Below are positions 9,548 through 20,659 of a stretch of 64,000 bases of DNA, one piece after another. The stretch is from the NCBI GenBank assembly GCA_946894095.1, contig OX335654.1:19849687-19913686 (forward strand). Reading direction: 5' to 3'. The notes beneath the pieces were generated by a model. It was given only the letters and a program-made list of their open reading frames with translations, was not told where the DNA came from and ran no database searches. A program made the position numbers and the translations under genes. Within the stretch, counting starts at the first letter, position 1. The number at the start of each line of letters is the position of its first letter. This DNA comes from Incurvaria masculella (taxonomy: Eukaryota > Arthropoda > Insecta > Lepidoptera > Incurvariidae).

Positions 9548-9713
9548 GCTGAGATAAATAGTCGTAACAGAAACTATGACTAACGAAAAGTAGTACTTTG
9601 TGACGTCACTTTGACACATTTTGTATGAACGAAATTTCAAAGTAACGCGAATTGACGTCACAAAGTACTACTTTCCGTTAGTCTTAGTTTCTGTTACGAC
9701 TATTTATCTCAGC
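9548..9713. mobile_element. Small foldback MITE with CRE-like motifs
   Basis: About 65-bp arms pair: GCTGAGATAAATAGTCGTAA on the left and, reversed, GCTGAGATAAATAGTCGTAA on the right, through the TAACGAAAAGTAGTACTTTG block. Each inner arm end carries TGACGTCA, a perfect CREB/ATF-type palindrome. Part of the sequence is repeated just outside (9714-9770), so a second, partial copy abuts it. Related degraded sequence occurs near 12280-12345. Confidence 0.7.
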
Positions 9714-11364
9714 ATAAGACTAACGAAAAGTAGTAGTTTGTGATGTTACTTTGTTAATTTTACTTGTTACCTTTCTGACAAATTGACCTCCACCTCGAAG
9801 TAAAAGAAACTTAGGAACGTTATAGTTTAGCATGACCATAGAAATGGATAGGAAAAATAGATTTGCTCAGAACTTAAACGATTATCTGATTTAAAACATA
9901 ATACAAGAAATCGTGGAGCAGACACCCTCGGTTTTCTAAAAATGCTCTGTCAATAGGCCAAAGGGCCCGCAGGCCCGAACACTTTAATCTTTCGGCGGCC
10001 ATAACTCGTGCCGGTTATAAATAACCCAACTCGTTACGAGGTGACGAGAGCTTCAGGAGACACTCGGCGGAGGAGGAGAGGTTATTTTTACAGTGGAGCG
10101 GAGCGGCAGTAGGGACCGGGTAACCCTACACGGCGACAGATGTCCAGGAACGTACTCGTGGGCACCAGTGGTGTGCACGCTCGGCTTGGATGGAGCGTTA
10201 GGTCCGTCCGACTAGCGATGGGGCATTCCGGCTCAAAAAAGGAGTGCATTGCCATTCCTACTCCACACATCCGCAATGACCTCCGGAATGAAGGTCCAAT
10301 GTTGCTACGAGAACCCGTCGAAGACCTACAAAAATCTGGATTAGTTAAAATGTGCAGTCCGAAATGGTTATATTTCCACCCTGGAGTGGCTATAATTTTA
10401 CTCCGGAATGGCTATATCGGATTGGTGGTTACTCCGAGAATCCGCAAATGCATAAATCGAAGTTTTCATTATATAGAATGGACAAAAAAAGGTCATCAAT
10501 AAGCCCGCAAAATTCGGATCCATTTTGTCATTGAACATTTCGAATGAGCAAAGAAAAAAAAAGGTCATCACTTAGGGAGCCCGAAAATTTCGGTGCTTAA
10601 GAGCGGATATTTCGACCACTACGCCACCTTACTTTTAGGGTTCCGTCGCAAAAGGCGAATAGGGACCTTTATGAACTGGCTCTGGTGTCTGTAGGTTATA
10701 CGCATTTTGTCCGATTGATCTTCTATTAACAATCGTTTGAAATTAATAATTATGAACTAATTACTTTCGCTCAAAACGTCATAGCATTTGAGAAAAAGCT
10801 AGATATCTAAAGCGCTCATTTTGTATATAATTGTGACACGTTCACGCTTGACCAGATTTTTGATAGAGGAAACCTGACGCCTTTGGACAAACACATTCCG
10901 GAGAGTGAAATTATAATAACCATTCGGAGTTACTGCGGGTTCTCGGAGTACCATTAGTGGATTCTCAAGTTCCTTTGAATTCTTTACCCGGAAGTCGTTC
11001 CGAATTGTGGAGTAGGAGTGGGAATGTATTCCTCTTTGGGGCCGGAATTACACATCTCTACTTGGATGGGTAGGCAACGTGTAACGAGGTTGATTGATAG
11101 GCTTTCGGAATCTCCACGATGTATAGGAGACATGGGTGTAAAACCTTCAGAAACAATAAAATAACGTTTATTTATAACTGAAGAGATTGCCTAACTGATT
11201 CTGCACTCTAATCGGATGCACGGGCAAATAATTGGCCCAACACCCATTTCTGTCCACAGAAAAATGTTGACAACACAAAGGTTCTCCACTTCAGGGGTTT
11301 TACCGGTCTATTTGCACTCGAACATTTGTGTCAGACAGTAATAGAATAAGTAGTTAAACTTGTA
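9714..11364. other. No gene recognised (1.65 kb)
   Basis: Small frames at 10088-10276, 10140-10502 and 10352-10534 have no domain I recognise. There is a purine-rich GC patch at 10040-10130 and an isolated TTTTAGGGTTCCGT end of the GGAC-repeat family at about 10635. Otherwise nothing assignable. Confidence 0.4.
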
Positions 11365-11615
11365 TAGGTATGGGAACTAGGTGCCATGCCAGGACCTTCC
11401 TATATTGTTAGGCTACATTGGATTGGGTGGAAAACACGGACAATTTTAATTGCCGCTTCGACCATTGTTCATACAATACGATGGTACCAACTTAGCGAAT
11501 AAGGAACCTACAGTTTTATGTGGAATCCGAACCAAGGTCAGCCTTAACGGTTGAAAATGGTCACCCATCAAGAACCCAACCGCGCTCAGAAGTGCTTCAC
11601 CCATAGCGTCGCGCC
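11365..11615 (-). mobile_element. 5S-headed SINE, minus strand
   Basis: Reading the minus strand from 11615 gives a 5S-like head (GATGGGTGACCATTTTC), then GGATTCCACATAAAACTGTA, GATGGTACCAA-type body motifs, TCGAAGCGGCAATTAAAATT, TGTCCGTGTTTTCCACCCA, and TCCTGGCATGGCACC. Same family as 7869-8260 but without an obvious poly(A) tail. Confidence 0.7.
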
Positions 11616-11639
11616 CCACTTATGTTGTTTTTGCACTAT

Positions 11640-11701
11640 ACTTTCTTTTGTAAATTGTTTTTTTTTGTGGCGTAATAAAGAATTTTCAATCAATCAATCA
11701 C
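11640..11701 (+). repeat. LINE-like 3' end with (CAAT)n tail
   Basis: GGCGTAATAAAGAATTTTCA is followed by three CAAT units. An AATAAA hexamer followed by a short simple repeat is a typical 3' end of CR1/jockey-type LINEs. Only about 60 bp can be argued for. Confidence 0.4.
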
Positions 11702-12383
11702 TGGTCTACTGAGGCAGATGAATATTATAAAATGAAAAAGATTTTCTATTTCAAAATATATGTACTCGCGTGCCATGAACCCACCATATGAAATCGTTAT
11801 CGAACAAGCAATTTGTACATTGTACTGAGATAGACAATGCTGAAATATCGTTGTACTTTCGACCATATTTCATTCAATGTGGTAGTACCATGCGCAACAG
11901 GACTTTGAAGCGAGATTCCACCTAGTTATGGACATGGCACATGTGTGTAAGCCACTCATCCTAAATCTTTTAAAATCTCGTAAAAACGCCAACAGGAGTC
12001 TCCCCGAGCGAGCGAGCGAACACTCGACCGATTTTTACGGATCAATAAATCTTGCGGGAGGAGCGTTATCTTCCTGAAGGGGTTTGTATCCGGTTACGTT
12101 ACAATTTATGTTTGAAAGCTGTCGACGAAACGCACCACTACTCAAGTTGGGAATTGCCTTCGGTATAAATATGAGAATGTGGTGCCGCCGTTAATGTTCG
12201 CGATACGGGAACCACGGAATTGGGAATAGGGTAGAAATGGTTATCGCCTATGCGCTTGTCTAAGCTTGAGAGAACTAATCGTAGCTGAAACTAAAACTTA
12301 CGAAAAATCTTACGTTACTTTAACACATTTTGATTGGACGACAAAATATTATTTTTTTTAATTTAAGGCTTTTCACACGCCGG
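11702..12383. other. No gene recognised
   Basis: Nothing assignable except a patch at about 12240-12345 resembling the 9548-9713 MITE (TAATCGTAGCTGAAACTAAA, TTACGAAAAATCTTACG). Confidence 0.4.
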
Positions 12384-12826
12384 CAAGAGACTTTCACCGA
12401 CGTTTCGAGCTGATAATTCAGCCCGTTGGAACACAATATAGCAGTAAAGAAGGACTCCGCGAAATCTGTTTTGTGTGAGCATAGCGACTCAGGACCAAAT
12501 CGCTGTATACTTTTCGATCAGGTTAGTATAATCGCCGCCGAAAAACGAACTTTACCAAGAATATCTCGAGAGGCTACGGAGATCAAGAATCACGGCTACT
12601 CTCTACAATGTGGAACGCCACTGAGGAATTCTAATAATCTCGGCGACGATACCTTCATATAAGTACGGAACGCAGACCAAGATAATTCTGCAACTACCCG
12701 CACCTACAACTACAATCTAAGACAACGGTGAACCTAGCTGTCAGTCGGCTGCTGCGAACGGGCGTAGCCTGTCTGCTCGACGACGAACTAGATGGTCACC
12801 TCGAAACGTCGGAGAAAGTTGCAAAA
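12384..12826. repeat. Inverted-repeat-bounded segment crossing the duplication start
   Basis: ACTTTCACCGACGTTTCGAG at about 12388 pairs with the reverse complement of CTCGAAACGTCGGAGAAAGT near 12798. The interior (GCACCTACAACTACAATCT) resembles about 17048-17115. The left boundary of the 7-kb duplication (12556) lies inside it, so only its right part is present in the second copy (to 19832). Confidence 0.5.
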
Positions 12827-13331
12827 AGTGATCGTATAACTTTACCCACAAATGAGTAACAGGAACGTATCCCAGAAGTATGAAATATAAAACGGCGACA
12901 AGCGTACACTAGTGAAACGCGAAATTAGGCATATCTAGCCCATTCCTAATTCCGTGCGTTTCAGTGCTAATCATGAGCCTGCGATGTCGCCTTGTTTTGT
13001 TTCAAGTGAAACCGTACCATTGTCTGGGGCTCATCTTAGTCACAGAGATAATAATCGGTCTCCGTATCAGTAATTAGGAGTCTGTGATGACGCAGTCTGA
13101 GATTTGAAGACACATGATTAGTCGATAGTGGATAAAAATCGTATTTTACTATGCTTGGAAAAAGATCTTAAATATCTCAATAGGAACAGTGACTCCATTT
13201 ATAGTTCCAGCACGTATGACCTCCTCCGACAACTTGGTTCCTAGAGAATGTAATATATGTGTATGTATGTACAATCGACCGTGAACCGTTGGTTCAAGAG
13301 TCATCAACTCTGTACCCGAAGTCTCAATTGT
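12827..13331. other. Unassigned part of duplication unit 1
   Basis: No gene recognised. The 61-residue minus frame at 13149-13334 and the 64-residue plus frame at 13257-13451 are exactly reproduced in unit 2 because the DNA is duplicated, not because of coding constraint. Confidence 0.5.
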
Positions 13332-13653
13332 CACCTAAATTGGCGTTACGGCAAACCGATCGACTGGCGTTTTCAAATGTATGGAGAAATTGAAGAGCGC
13401 GCGCAGTGGGCGTTAATCGAACTAACATTTGCGAGTCCGAGCTTGATTTGACACCTTACTCAACGTTGCCGTAAATACGTCGACGTTGCCGTTTACGTCG
13501 ACTCCGCGTTTTCATACAAATCGGAATTCCGAGTTTGACTTTGACAGCATGAAGAAGAAAAACCACACAATATCTAGTACAAACTTGTATGGAGTTTAAC
13601 GTTTTTACGGAAAACGCCAGTCGATCGGTTTGCCATAAACGCCAATTTAGGTG
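13332..13653. mobile_element. MITE with CACCTAAATTGGCG ends (copy 2)
   Basis: Same family as 8764-9086, with inverted CACCTAAATTGGCGTT ends and the CGATCGACTGGCGTTTTC block. Duplicated at 20338-20659. Confidence 0.8.
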
Positions 13654-14929
13654 AGAACTCAGACTGACCACTCTGTTCCCCAATATTTTTTTCCTATGTG
13701 GTCAGAGCTGTGACATCCAAGGTGGCTGTTGATATTTTGTGTAAAAATGTCCCCGAGATTTGGTAAATCGTAGCTATGTTTGTCTCTATGAGGTCTCCTC
13801 GCTGTCGGCGTCCTTCTAGGGTTTTGATTCCGAGTACTTCAAGTCGATGTGCATAGCTTTGTGCTTTGAGCGGTGCGATTAATTTTGTAGCCCGTCTTTC
13901 AACACCCTTCAGGAAATCTATATCCTAGGGTTCCAAATGAGGAAAGCAACTTAGGTTTTGTATAATTTTAGGAACAGTTTAGTATTTAGAGAATGCCTTC
14001 CTGATCATGTAGTGAACGGAGTTGGCTTTCTTGACGTCTTCTGTGATGCGAGTCCCATTAAGGAGGATAATGAGGTAATCAAGTTCCATACAATGGCTTG
14101 TGCCTATTTCCTCAGTAAAATTAGGAAGTATTTTTCTGAAATGTTGCACTTCGACCCACATACGTTTTCCTTGCAAATACCAATGCCTAGTGTGGCGCCG
14201 AGGGTGATGCGCTCTACATTCGTGTGAAGTCACAATTCATGCTAGTATAATATGAACACAAGTGAGCATAAAACTTTATTAATGTCCGGAAAGTTGTGCA
14301 CACCTACTGGGAATCACAATTGCACGGATTCACAGAAGAGAAAAACAGAAAATGAATAAAAAAGAGGTGTCGCCAATCGGAAAATGCATGTCAAACTCTT
14401 GAATGCCGCCGTCGCTACTTTAATGAAGCAATCGTGGAGCAGAGCTTTTAGTGGCAACACTGAGCGGCGGTGCCGCCGACGAGTGGGGGAGGGGAGGGCG
14501 AGGCGGTGGGAGGGAACGCATCCGACGCTAATGCAGGCAGTGGAATGAAACCCGGCGGCCCGTATCAATGTTTATGAGCTGAGGGGCCGCTTGCAAATGG
14601 CTTCCTGATCGCGGGTTAGCGACGACGGTTCAGCTCTTTTACGAAGGCACAAAGGCTAAGAGAGGTCACGGCTGCACGACATGGCTGCGGGAGGTGACCG
14701 GGCCTGACTGACCGCTCCGTCTACAGATTACCCCTAATTTGAAGAGCTCAATCACGCTTAGTTCGCCAAGCTCACCACTCAGCAGATTGGCTGGTTAGTT
14801 GAACTCAGTTAAATAAGAAACGGACCTGTATGTATGCCTGATTCGACTTTCACACATACCTATTTGGCAAATATTTCGCAATGGTTTAGCTATTAGCCAT
14901 GGCATTTAGACGACGTTTGAACAGAAAAA
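13654..14929. other. Unassigned part of duplication unit 1
   Basis: No domain recognised. The frames 13958-14227 (89 residues) and 14314-14568 (minus, 84 residues) show no motif. The minus frame covers a GC-rich patch (about 14470-14530, GGGGGAGGGGAGGGCGAGG). The stretch 13690-14220, with evenly spaced CT-rich text, may be a decayed LINE, but no RT or endonuclease motif could be picked out. Confidence 0.4.
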
Positions 14930-15303
14930 AACAGTCAAGTGCGAGTCGGACTCGCACACGAAGGGTTCCGTACCATCGTAAAAAATAAAACAAAAAAATC
15001 ACGTTTTTTGTATGGGAGCCCCCTTTAATTTTAATTATTTTTTAATCTTACCTATTTGTTGTTATAGCGGCAAAATAAATACACACTCTGTGAAAATTTC
15101 AGCTGTCTACCTGTTACGGTTACTGAGATACAGCCCTGTGACAGACGGACAGACGGTTGGACGGACGGACGGACGGACGGACGGACGGACGGACGGACGG
15201 ACGGACGGACGGACGGACGGACGGACGGACGGACGGACGGACGGACAGCGGAGGCTTAGTAATAGGGTTCCGTTTTCACCCTTTGGGTACATAACCCTAA
15301 AAA
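14930..15303 (+). mobile_element. GGAC-repeat dispersed element with 22-unit array
   Basis: Complete copy: CAAGTGCGAGTCGGACTCG, ACGAAGGGTTCCGTACC, then CACGTTTTTTGTATGGGAGC, TTGTTGTTATAGCGGCAAAA, GAGATACAGCCCTGTGACAG, a (GGAC)22 array at 15159-15246, and a tail TAGTAATAGGGTTCCGTTTT ... GGGTACATAACCCTAA. The array is read as open frames on both strands; these are not genes. Confidence 0.85.
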
Positions 15304-15496
15304 TCTAATTGAACGAACAAAGCGACACCGCGAAGAAAGATCACATTAATTGTAGATCAATCAATAAGTTTGTTACGTAACTTAGTCTAGTTTGACTACA
15401 AAAAATAAGTAAAAAAAACCGAACGTGATGAAAATGATATTTTACGATGATTTATAAGTGACGTTCCAGTCTAGTAAAACAAATTCAGTCGTATTC

Positions 15497-15602
15497 AGAG
15501 TGATCCTGTCAAAACTTAGTACGGGATTAGCACCGGACTAACCATACAAAAACCGGTTTAGTCCGGCAATAATCCGCGCACTAAAGTTAGTTCGATCACT
15601 CT
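15497..15602. mobile_element. Short (~106 bp) palindromic MITE
   Basis: AGAGTGATC near 15498 pairs with GATCACTCT ending at 15602, and CCGGACTAA pairs with TTAGTCCGG within. Duplicated at 22483-22588. Confidence 0.55.
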
Positions 15603-15998
15603 AAAATACGGCTGATTATGTGCATACTGTACTGTGCTAACATATTAAATTGTCCTAACACCATAAAGATGATTTAAACTTGCGATTCGAACCGGATCAA
15701 AAGATTTCATGTGCAAGCGGCCCCAGATGTCTTGTGCAATACTCGTACGCAATAGAGCAGCGTCTCGTCTGAGCTGAGCGTTAACCCCGCAGTCCCGCAG
15801 TCCCGGAGTGGCGGCGACCCCATTCGTTCAACTGGGATGATATGCAAATATGGCGCCGGTCGGGGAGGGCACGGCGTTATTACATTAAATCATACATTAA
15901 ACAACAAAGGACATTCCATTAGTAAGAAATGCAAACGCATTTACGAACATTTATGAACTGTAAAAATGTAATGCTTTACGATGTGCATACGAAAATTT
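15603..15998. other. Unassigned part of duplication unit 1
   Basis: No gene seen. GC-rich patch at about 15785-15870 (CCCGCAGTCCCGCAGTCCCG), otherwise AT-rich. Confidence 0.4.
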
Positions 15999-16601
15999 GG
16001 GGCCGAGTGCACGAAAGGACTTCAACGTCATGATTAAAACCTGATCAGTCAACATTTGCATGAAAGTGAATCGTTACGTCGAACGATAACTTTAACCGCT
16101 AATCGTAATCGCTCCCGGACCATCGTTAGCGTTAAGGCGGAAATAGGACTTAAAACGTGAAAAACTGTAGATTTAAAATTATATTGTTATTATTAAAAAG
16201 ACGTCCGATCTGTAAAAAATACTTGTTCTGCTTCAATCTTAAAACTACAAACCGAGTTGAATCATAGTCGACTATTATTTCCTACACAATAATAGTTGGC
16301 TATGATTTAATAGATTTGTAACTTTGTATTCCAAAAAATGTGTACAACATTTAAAAAAATTAAGCATCATTCACTTTAAATACAATTGTATTGAGAACCG
16401 CTCTTCGCTTTGATTTAAAACGAATGTAAAAGTATAGACTTAGCCCCGATTGCACGAAGAGACGGCCGAGTTAATCAATGTTCAAACACGTCATTTTAAG
16501 TGAACCGCATGGAATTCCTTCCATACTGTCAATATAAAGTGACGTGTTTAATCGTACGTTGACATTGATTTTGATTTTTTGTCCTTTCGTGCACTCGGCC
16601 C
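15999..16601. mobile_element. MITE with GGGGCCGAGTGCACGAAAGG ends, possibly nested
   Basis: GGGGCCGAGTGCACGAAAGG at 15999 is the exact inverse of the right end (CCTTTCGTGCACTCGGCCC to 16601). A second left-type end, GATTGCACGAAGAGACGG, starts near 16450, so a shorter copy (about 16444-16601) may lie inside a longer one. The fragment at 1-90 and the element at 28240-28930 are relatives. Confidence 0.65.
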
Positions 16602-17439
16602 GTAGTTGTTATTTTCATGTTTCTAGCTTATACTATTTCTGTTCTAACGCCTAGCGATCCGACTTTAACGAAAACATATTCCATACACCACGATGATGGA
16701 CGAATATCGGTCACACCATCGTTAAATGTAATCGTAACGAATAACATTTTACGAGCTCTCGTGTACTTGGGCCCGAATCGCAAACTTTCTGACGTCAACG
16801 TGGTCAGCGCCATTGATTGTAGTAGACCCTGACTAGCTTCTATGCGCCTGTGCGTTGTGTTTGTTTGGAATGCTGAATGCATGAAATGCATCGTCCGTGA
16901 GTCCATTGAAATCGCCAAGCACGATAATCGAGAAGACTCGTTTAAGTTATCTTCCAAGTGGAATCCGGTACTTTCTCTCCTGGCAAAGGCGTGTAGTGAA
17001 GGTCAAGATACGGTTGGCGCCTTCTGCCTTTTCCTGGAGCTCCGGAACGCAGCCGCTCAAGATCTTCAAACTACCCACAACTACAATCTTCGCCAACGGT
17101 GGAACATGTCAAATTGACAGTTCCCCGTTCGCCGCCGCTAGACACGGGAGCTTACATTCACAGGAGCCAAACAAAAACGTCGTGCTCCGCACAAATAATG
17201 TCATGAGTAGAAACCCGTTTAATATTTTACAATGAACAGTAACCACGGTAATCAAAATACTCACATATACTATATGCTGAAACTAGCAGCTGTATGCATG
17301 CAGAGCCCTGCGCTCCGGCCGCTACAGGCTCCAGCACGACTATGGCTTTGTTAAATTATAAATTAATTAGTGCCTAAAAATGTATTAAGGTGTGTGTAAT
17401 TACGATTTTTTTATGTTAAGCGTGGTTAAAATTTTGTTA
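16602..17439. other. Unassigned part of duplication unit 1, with repeat-like tail
   Basis: About 16715-16780 (CACACCATCGTTAAATGTAA, then CTTGGGCCCGAA) resembles the right end of 28240-28930. About 17046-17118 resembles 12670-12740. The frames at 16617-17235 are short, overlap on both strands and have no known domain; two of the six unit differences fall in them without apparent constraint. Confidence 0.4.
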
Positions 17440-17550
17440 TGGCGCACGCCAGGACCTCACAAAAAAGGGGGTGCGAAAACCATGCCGGCCGGCCAGGTGC
17501 TTCTTCACACCATGTTTGAAGGACTCCAGGTTATAATTTGTGGGAATCTT
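17440..17550 (-). pseudogene. LINE ORF2 C-terminal relic, minus strand
   Basis: The minus strand reads SFKHGVKKHLAGRHGF. The same peptide tail, variously decayed, occurs at 26790-26950, 32560-32760, 33085-33225 and 45655-45800. In the better copies it is preceded by a WNELPSEV-like motif, the usual end of the C-terminal region of insect LINE proteins. Only the last few dozen residues survive here. Confidence 0.55.
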
Positions 17551-18844
17551 TGCATGGGTCGGACAAGTTCAATTAATTTTTGAAAATTGTTTATGACACG
17601 TACTTGTGGAATGTACACTTCACCTCAATTCGATATCTCGTAGATTTAGCTCGAGAACTGAAAAGGTTCCTTTTAAAGCGATTTACAGTGTAAACGTGGA
17701 ATCCGAACTACAAAAAATCCCAAAGTTTCCTTTCGGTTGCACCATGTAAATATGCAATGTAACCGAAAGCTAATTATCGGATTTCAGATAACTGGAGGTG
17801 GTGAAAACAGGGGATAGTCGGTTATTAGTATTTGCACGGGAAGAAATGCAGTAGCCCCAATTATGTTATTTTTACGTTCCGGAACCCACACAGCAAAAAA
17901 TAACTAGGTAGTTCAGTGTGACGATTAGAAATAATCGTGTTTTATAATTCCTCTTCTATCAATCGCGCTGTTAGTTTATTTGTGTTTCCATTTTATCAAG
18001 AACAATAATGTCAGATAGTTGAAAAATACTTTTTCGTACAAAGTACCTTGCTTTTTTCAACGAATATGATATGTTTAATCGACCGCACATCCGCAATCGA
18101 ACATTAATTAAAAATAGCAAATACTTACTTAATATGATTATATCAGGTGAATGTGCAAACACATGTTATTACAGATAAATACATGAAGAGATTATTGAAA
18201 CATGATGCATTGACAGTGATAAACATTATTGATAAGAAAACGAGTTGGACGCGATACAGTCAGTTACAGTGATTTACTCGATCAATGTTCATTAGTGCTA
18301 CTAAAGCTACTAAATGTGACACCAGTTTTAAGCCACACGTACCAGATCGCATATGTCCTACATATCCGCATATGTCCTAATAATTTTGAGTCTGTGAATG
18401 ACTTCACGTCCGAGTAGACGCCACTTTTGTCAATCAGAAAGTAGGTACTTTTCCTACAATAGCATAGTTATACGTCAGATAAAGCAAACGTTTATATTCA
18501 AAGCATTACATCGAAATACGGCGTCAGCTGACTGACGTTGTCCGTCCGAGGATTTTTATATTTGTGTAGCTACATATTTTAAACACATTTATATGATTTC
18601 ATATCTACTAAAATATAAAAAATTGGTAAACGGGCGATTTAGTGTATCCCTCAAATGCCTGCTCTACTCAATGATGTAAACCAGCGACAGTAGTAAGTAA
18701 AGAAGGGCACCTACAGTTTAACGTGGATTCCAAACCAAACAGCGCACAAATCTGTGTAGTTGTTAAATAGTGTAAACATTAAATTCAGGAATGTTGGTTG
18801 TTAGGTTAAGAAAATGATGGTGGATATTTTAGCTATCCATGCCC
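17551..18844. other. Unassigned part of duplication unit 1 (1.3 kb)
   Basis: AT-rich, no gene recognised. About 17690-17810 (GTAACCGAAAGCTAATTATC) resembles 36590-36660. About 18650-18700 (TCAAATGCCTGCTCTACTCA) resembles 43310-43345 and, reversed, 50625-50655, suggesting further small repeats. Confidence 0.4.
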
Positions 18845-19092
18845 AGTTACATTAAAAAAACCGGCCAAGTGCGAATAGGACTCGTTTGCTCTTGGACGGT
18901 TGGTGGCTCCCTTTAATTTGTATTTGTTTTTTATGTTTACTTGTCGTTATAGCGGCAATACACACTGCGAAAATTTCAGCTCTCTACCTGTTCCGGTTCA
19001 TGAGATACAGCCATGTGACATACGGCCGGACGGACAGCAAAGGCTTGGTAATAGAGCTCCGTTTGACACCCTTTTGGTACGGATCCCTAAAA
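18845..19092 (+). mobile_element. GGAC-repeat element, diverged copy
   Basis: ACCGGCCAAGTGCGAATAGG at the head, TATAGCGGCAATACACAC, GAGATACAGCCATGTGACAT, a reduced GGAC array, and the tail TTTTGGTACGGATCCCTAAA. The GTTCCGTACC head motif has been lost. Confidence 0.7.
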
Positions 19093-19172
19093 ACTACCAG
19101 ACTCATCGAATCTAGAACGACTTGAAAATGTTTGTATGGGGAGCCGCGCACGCCTAACGCCCAACTGATGCA

Positions 19173-19364
19173 CACCGCACCGCGCACCGCACCGCGCACC
19201 GCACCGCGCACCGCACCGCGCACCGCACCGCGCACCGCACCGCGCACCGCACCGCGCACCGCACCGCGCACCGCACCGCGCACCGCACCGCGCACCGCAC
19301 CGCGCACCGCACCGCGCACCGCACCGCGCACCGCACCGCGCACCGCACCGCGCACCGCACCGCG
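19173..19364. repeat. GC-rich 12-bp minisatellite, 16 units
   Basis: Sixteen perfect copies of CACCGCACCGCG. Unit 2 has 12 copies (26159-26302). Because 12 is a multiple of three and the repeat has no stop codon, most frames are open on both strands (PRTA, GARC, AVRC or AVRG repeats); these are by-products, not proteins. Confidence 0.95.
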
Positions 19365-19557
19365 GTGGGCGGCCGGCACCGGCCCCGGCTAGGACCGCCG
19401 CGCGAACGATATGCAATTCCAAGGTATCGTGTCGACATCGGCGCACAGAAGGCGGCGCTCGGGGGTCAAAAGTCTAACGTGCACGCACACTTCATGCATA
19501 CAGAGCCTGTAGTCCCAGTTGTCACCTAAATTGGCGTTTACGCCACACCGATTGACT

Positions 19558-19561
19558 ATCT
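19558..19561. other. Junction of the tandem duplication
   Basis: GATTGACT (end of unit 1, within a CACCTAAATTGGCG MITE) is followed by ATCT and then CAAGAATATC (start of unit 2). The four bases belong to neither flank as seen at 26496 or 12552-12555, so they look like filler from end joining or template switching. Confidence 0.75.
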
Positions 19562-20337
19562 CAAGAATATCTCGAGAGGCTACGGAGATCAAGAATCACG
19601 GCTACTCTCTACAATGTGGAACGCCACTGAGGAATTCTAATAATCTCGGCGACGATACCTTCATATAAGTACGGAACGCAGACCAAGATAATTCTGCAAC
19701 TACCCGCACCTACAACTACAATCTAAGACAACGGTGAACCTAGCTGTCAGTCGGCTGCTGCGAACGGGCGTAGCCTGTCTGCTCGACGACGAACTAGATG
19801 GTCACCTCGAAACGTCGGAGAAAGTTGCAAAAAGTGATCGTATAACTTTACCCACAAATGAGTAACAGGAACGTATCCCAGAAGTATGAAATATAAAACG
19901 GCGACAAGCGTACACTAGTGAAACGCGAAATTAGGCATATCTAGCCCATTCCTAATTCCGTGCGTTTCAGTGCTAATCATGAGCCTGCGATGTCGCCTTG
20001 TTTTGTTTCAAGTGAAACCGTACCATTGTCTGGGGCTCATCTTAGTCACAGAGATAATAATCGGTCTCCGTATCAGTAATTAGGAGTCTGTGATGACGCA
20101 GTCTGAGATTTGAAGACACATGATTAGTCGATAGTGGATAAAAATCGTATTTTACTATGCTTGGAAAAAGATCTTAAATATCTCAATAGGAACAGTGACT
20201 CCATTTATAGTTCCAGCACGTATGACCTCCTCCGACAACTTGGTTCCTAGAGAATGTAATATATGTGTATGTATGTACAATCGACCGTGAACCGTTGGTT
20301 CAAGAGTCATCAACTCTGTACCCGAAGTCTCAATTGT

Positions 20338-20659
20338 CACCTAAATTGGCGTTACGGCAAACCGATCGACTGGCGTTTTCAAATGTATGGAGAAATTGAA
20401 GAGCGCGCGCAGTGGGCGTTAATCGAACTAACATTTGCGAGTCCGAGCTTGATTTGACACCTTACTCAACGTTGCCGTAAATACGTCGACGTTGCCGTTT
20501 ACGTCGACTCCGCGTTTTCATACAAATCGGAATTCCGAGTTTGACTTTGACAGCATGAAGAAGAAAAACCACACAATATCTAGTACAAACTTGTATGGAG
20601 TTTAACGTTTTTACGGAAAACGCCAGTCGATCGGTTTGCCATAAACGCCAATTTAGGTG
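20338..20659. mobile_element. MITE with CACCTAAATTGGCG ends (copy 3)
   Basis: Duplicate of 13332-13653. Confidence 0.8.

Larger units (their letters stand above)
12556..19557 (+). repeat. Tandem duplication unit 1 (7,002 bp)
   Basis: From CAAGAATATCTCGAGAGGC at 12556 to GATTGACT at 19557 the sequence is repeated head-to-tail at 19562-26495. Between the units I found six single-base differences (13828/20834, 16203/23189, 16709/23695, 16916/23902, 17174/24160, 18481/25467) and two array-length differences (22 vs 17 GGAC units; 16 vs 12 units of a 12-mer). There may be others I missed. The block contains no gene I can recognise; it is made of MITEs, GGAC-repeat elements, a LINE tail and a GC-rich minisatellite. 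Confidence 0.95.

Noticed and set aside
13958..14227. 89-residue frame reproduced at 20964-21233 as evidence of a conserved gene
   Set aside because: Reproduction is due to the recent 7-kb DNA duplication, which copied everything; no domain and no synonymous-change signal.
15012..15308. 98-residue frame with RTDGRTDG repeats
   Set aside because: It is the GGAC microsatellite inside the dispersed element; the same peptide appears wherever the array occurs.
19087..19446. Long overlapping open frames on both strands in the CACCGCACCGCG array (also 26073-26384)
   Set aside because: The 12-bp unit lacks stop codons in most frames, so openness is automatic; products are pure PRTA, GARC or AVRG repeats and differ in length between the duplicated units.
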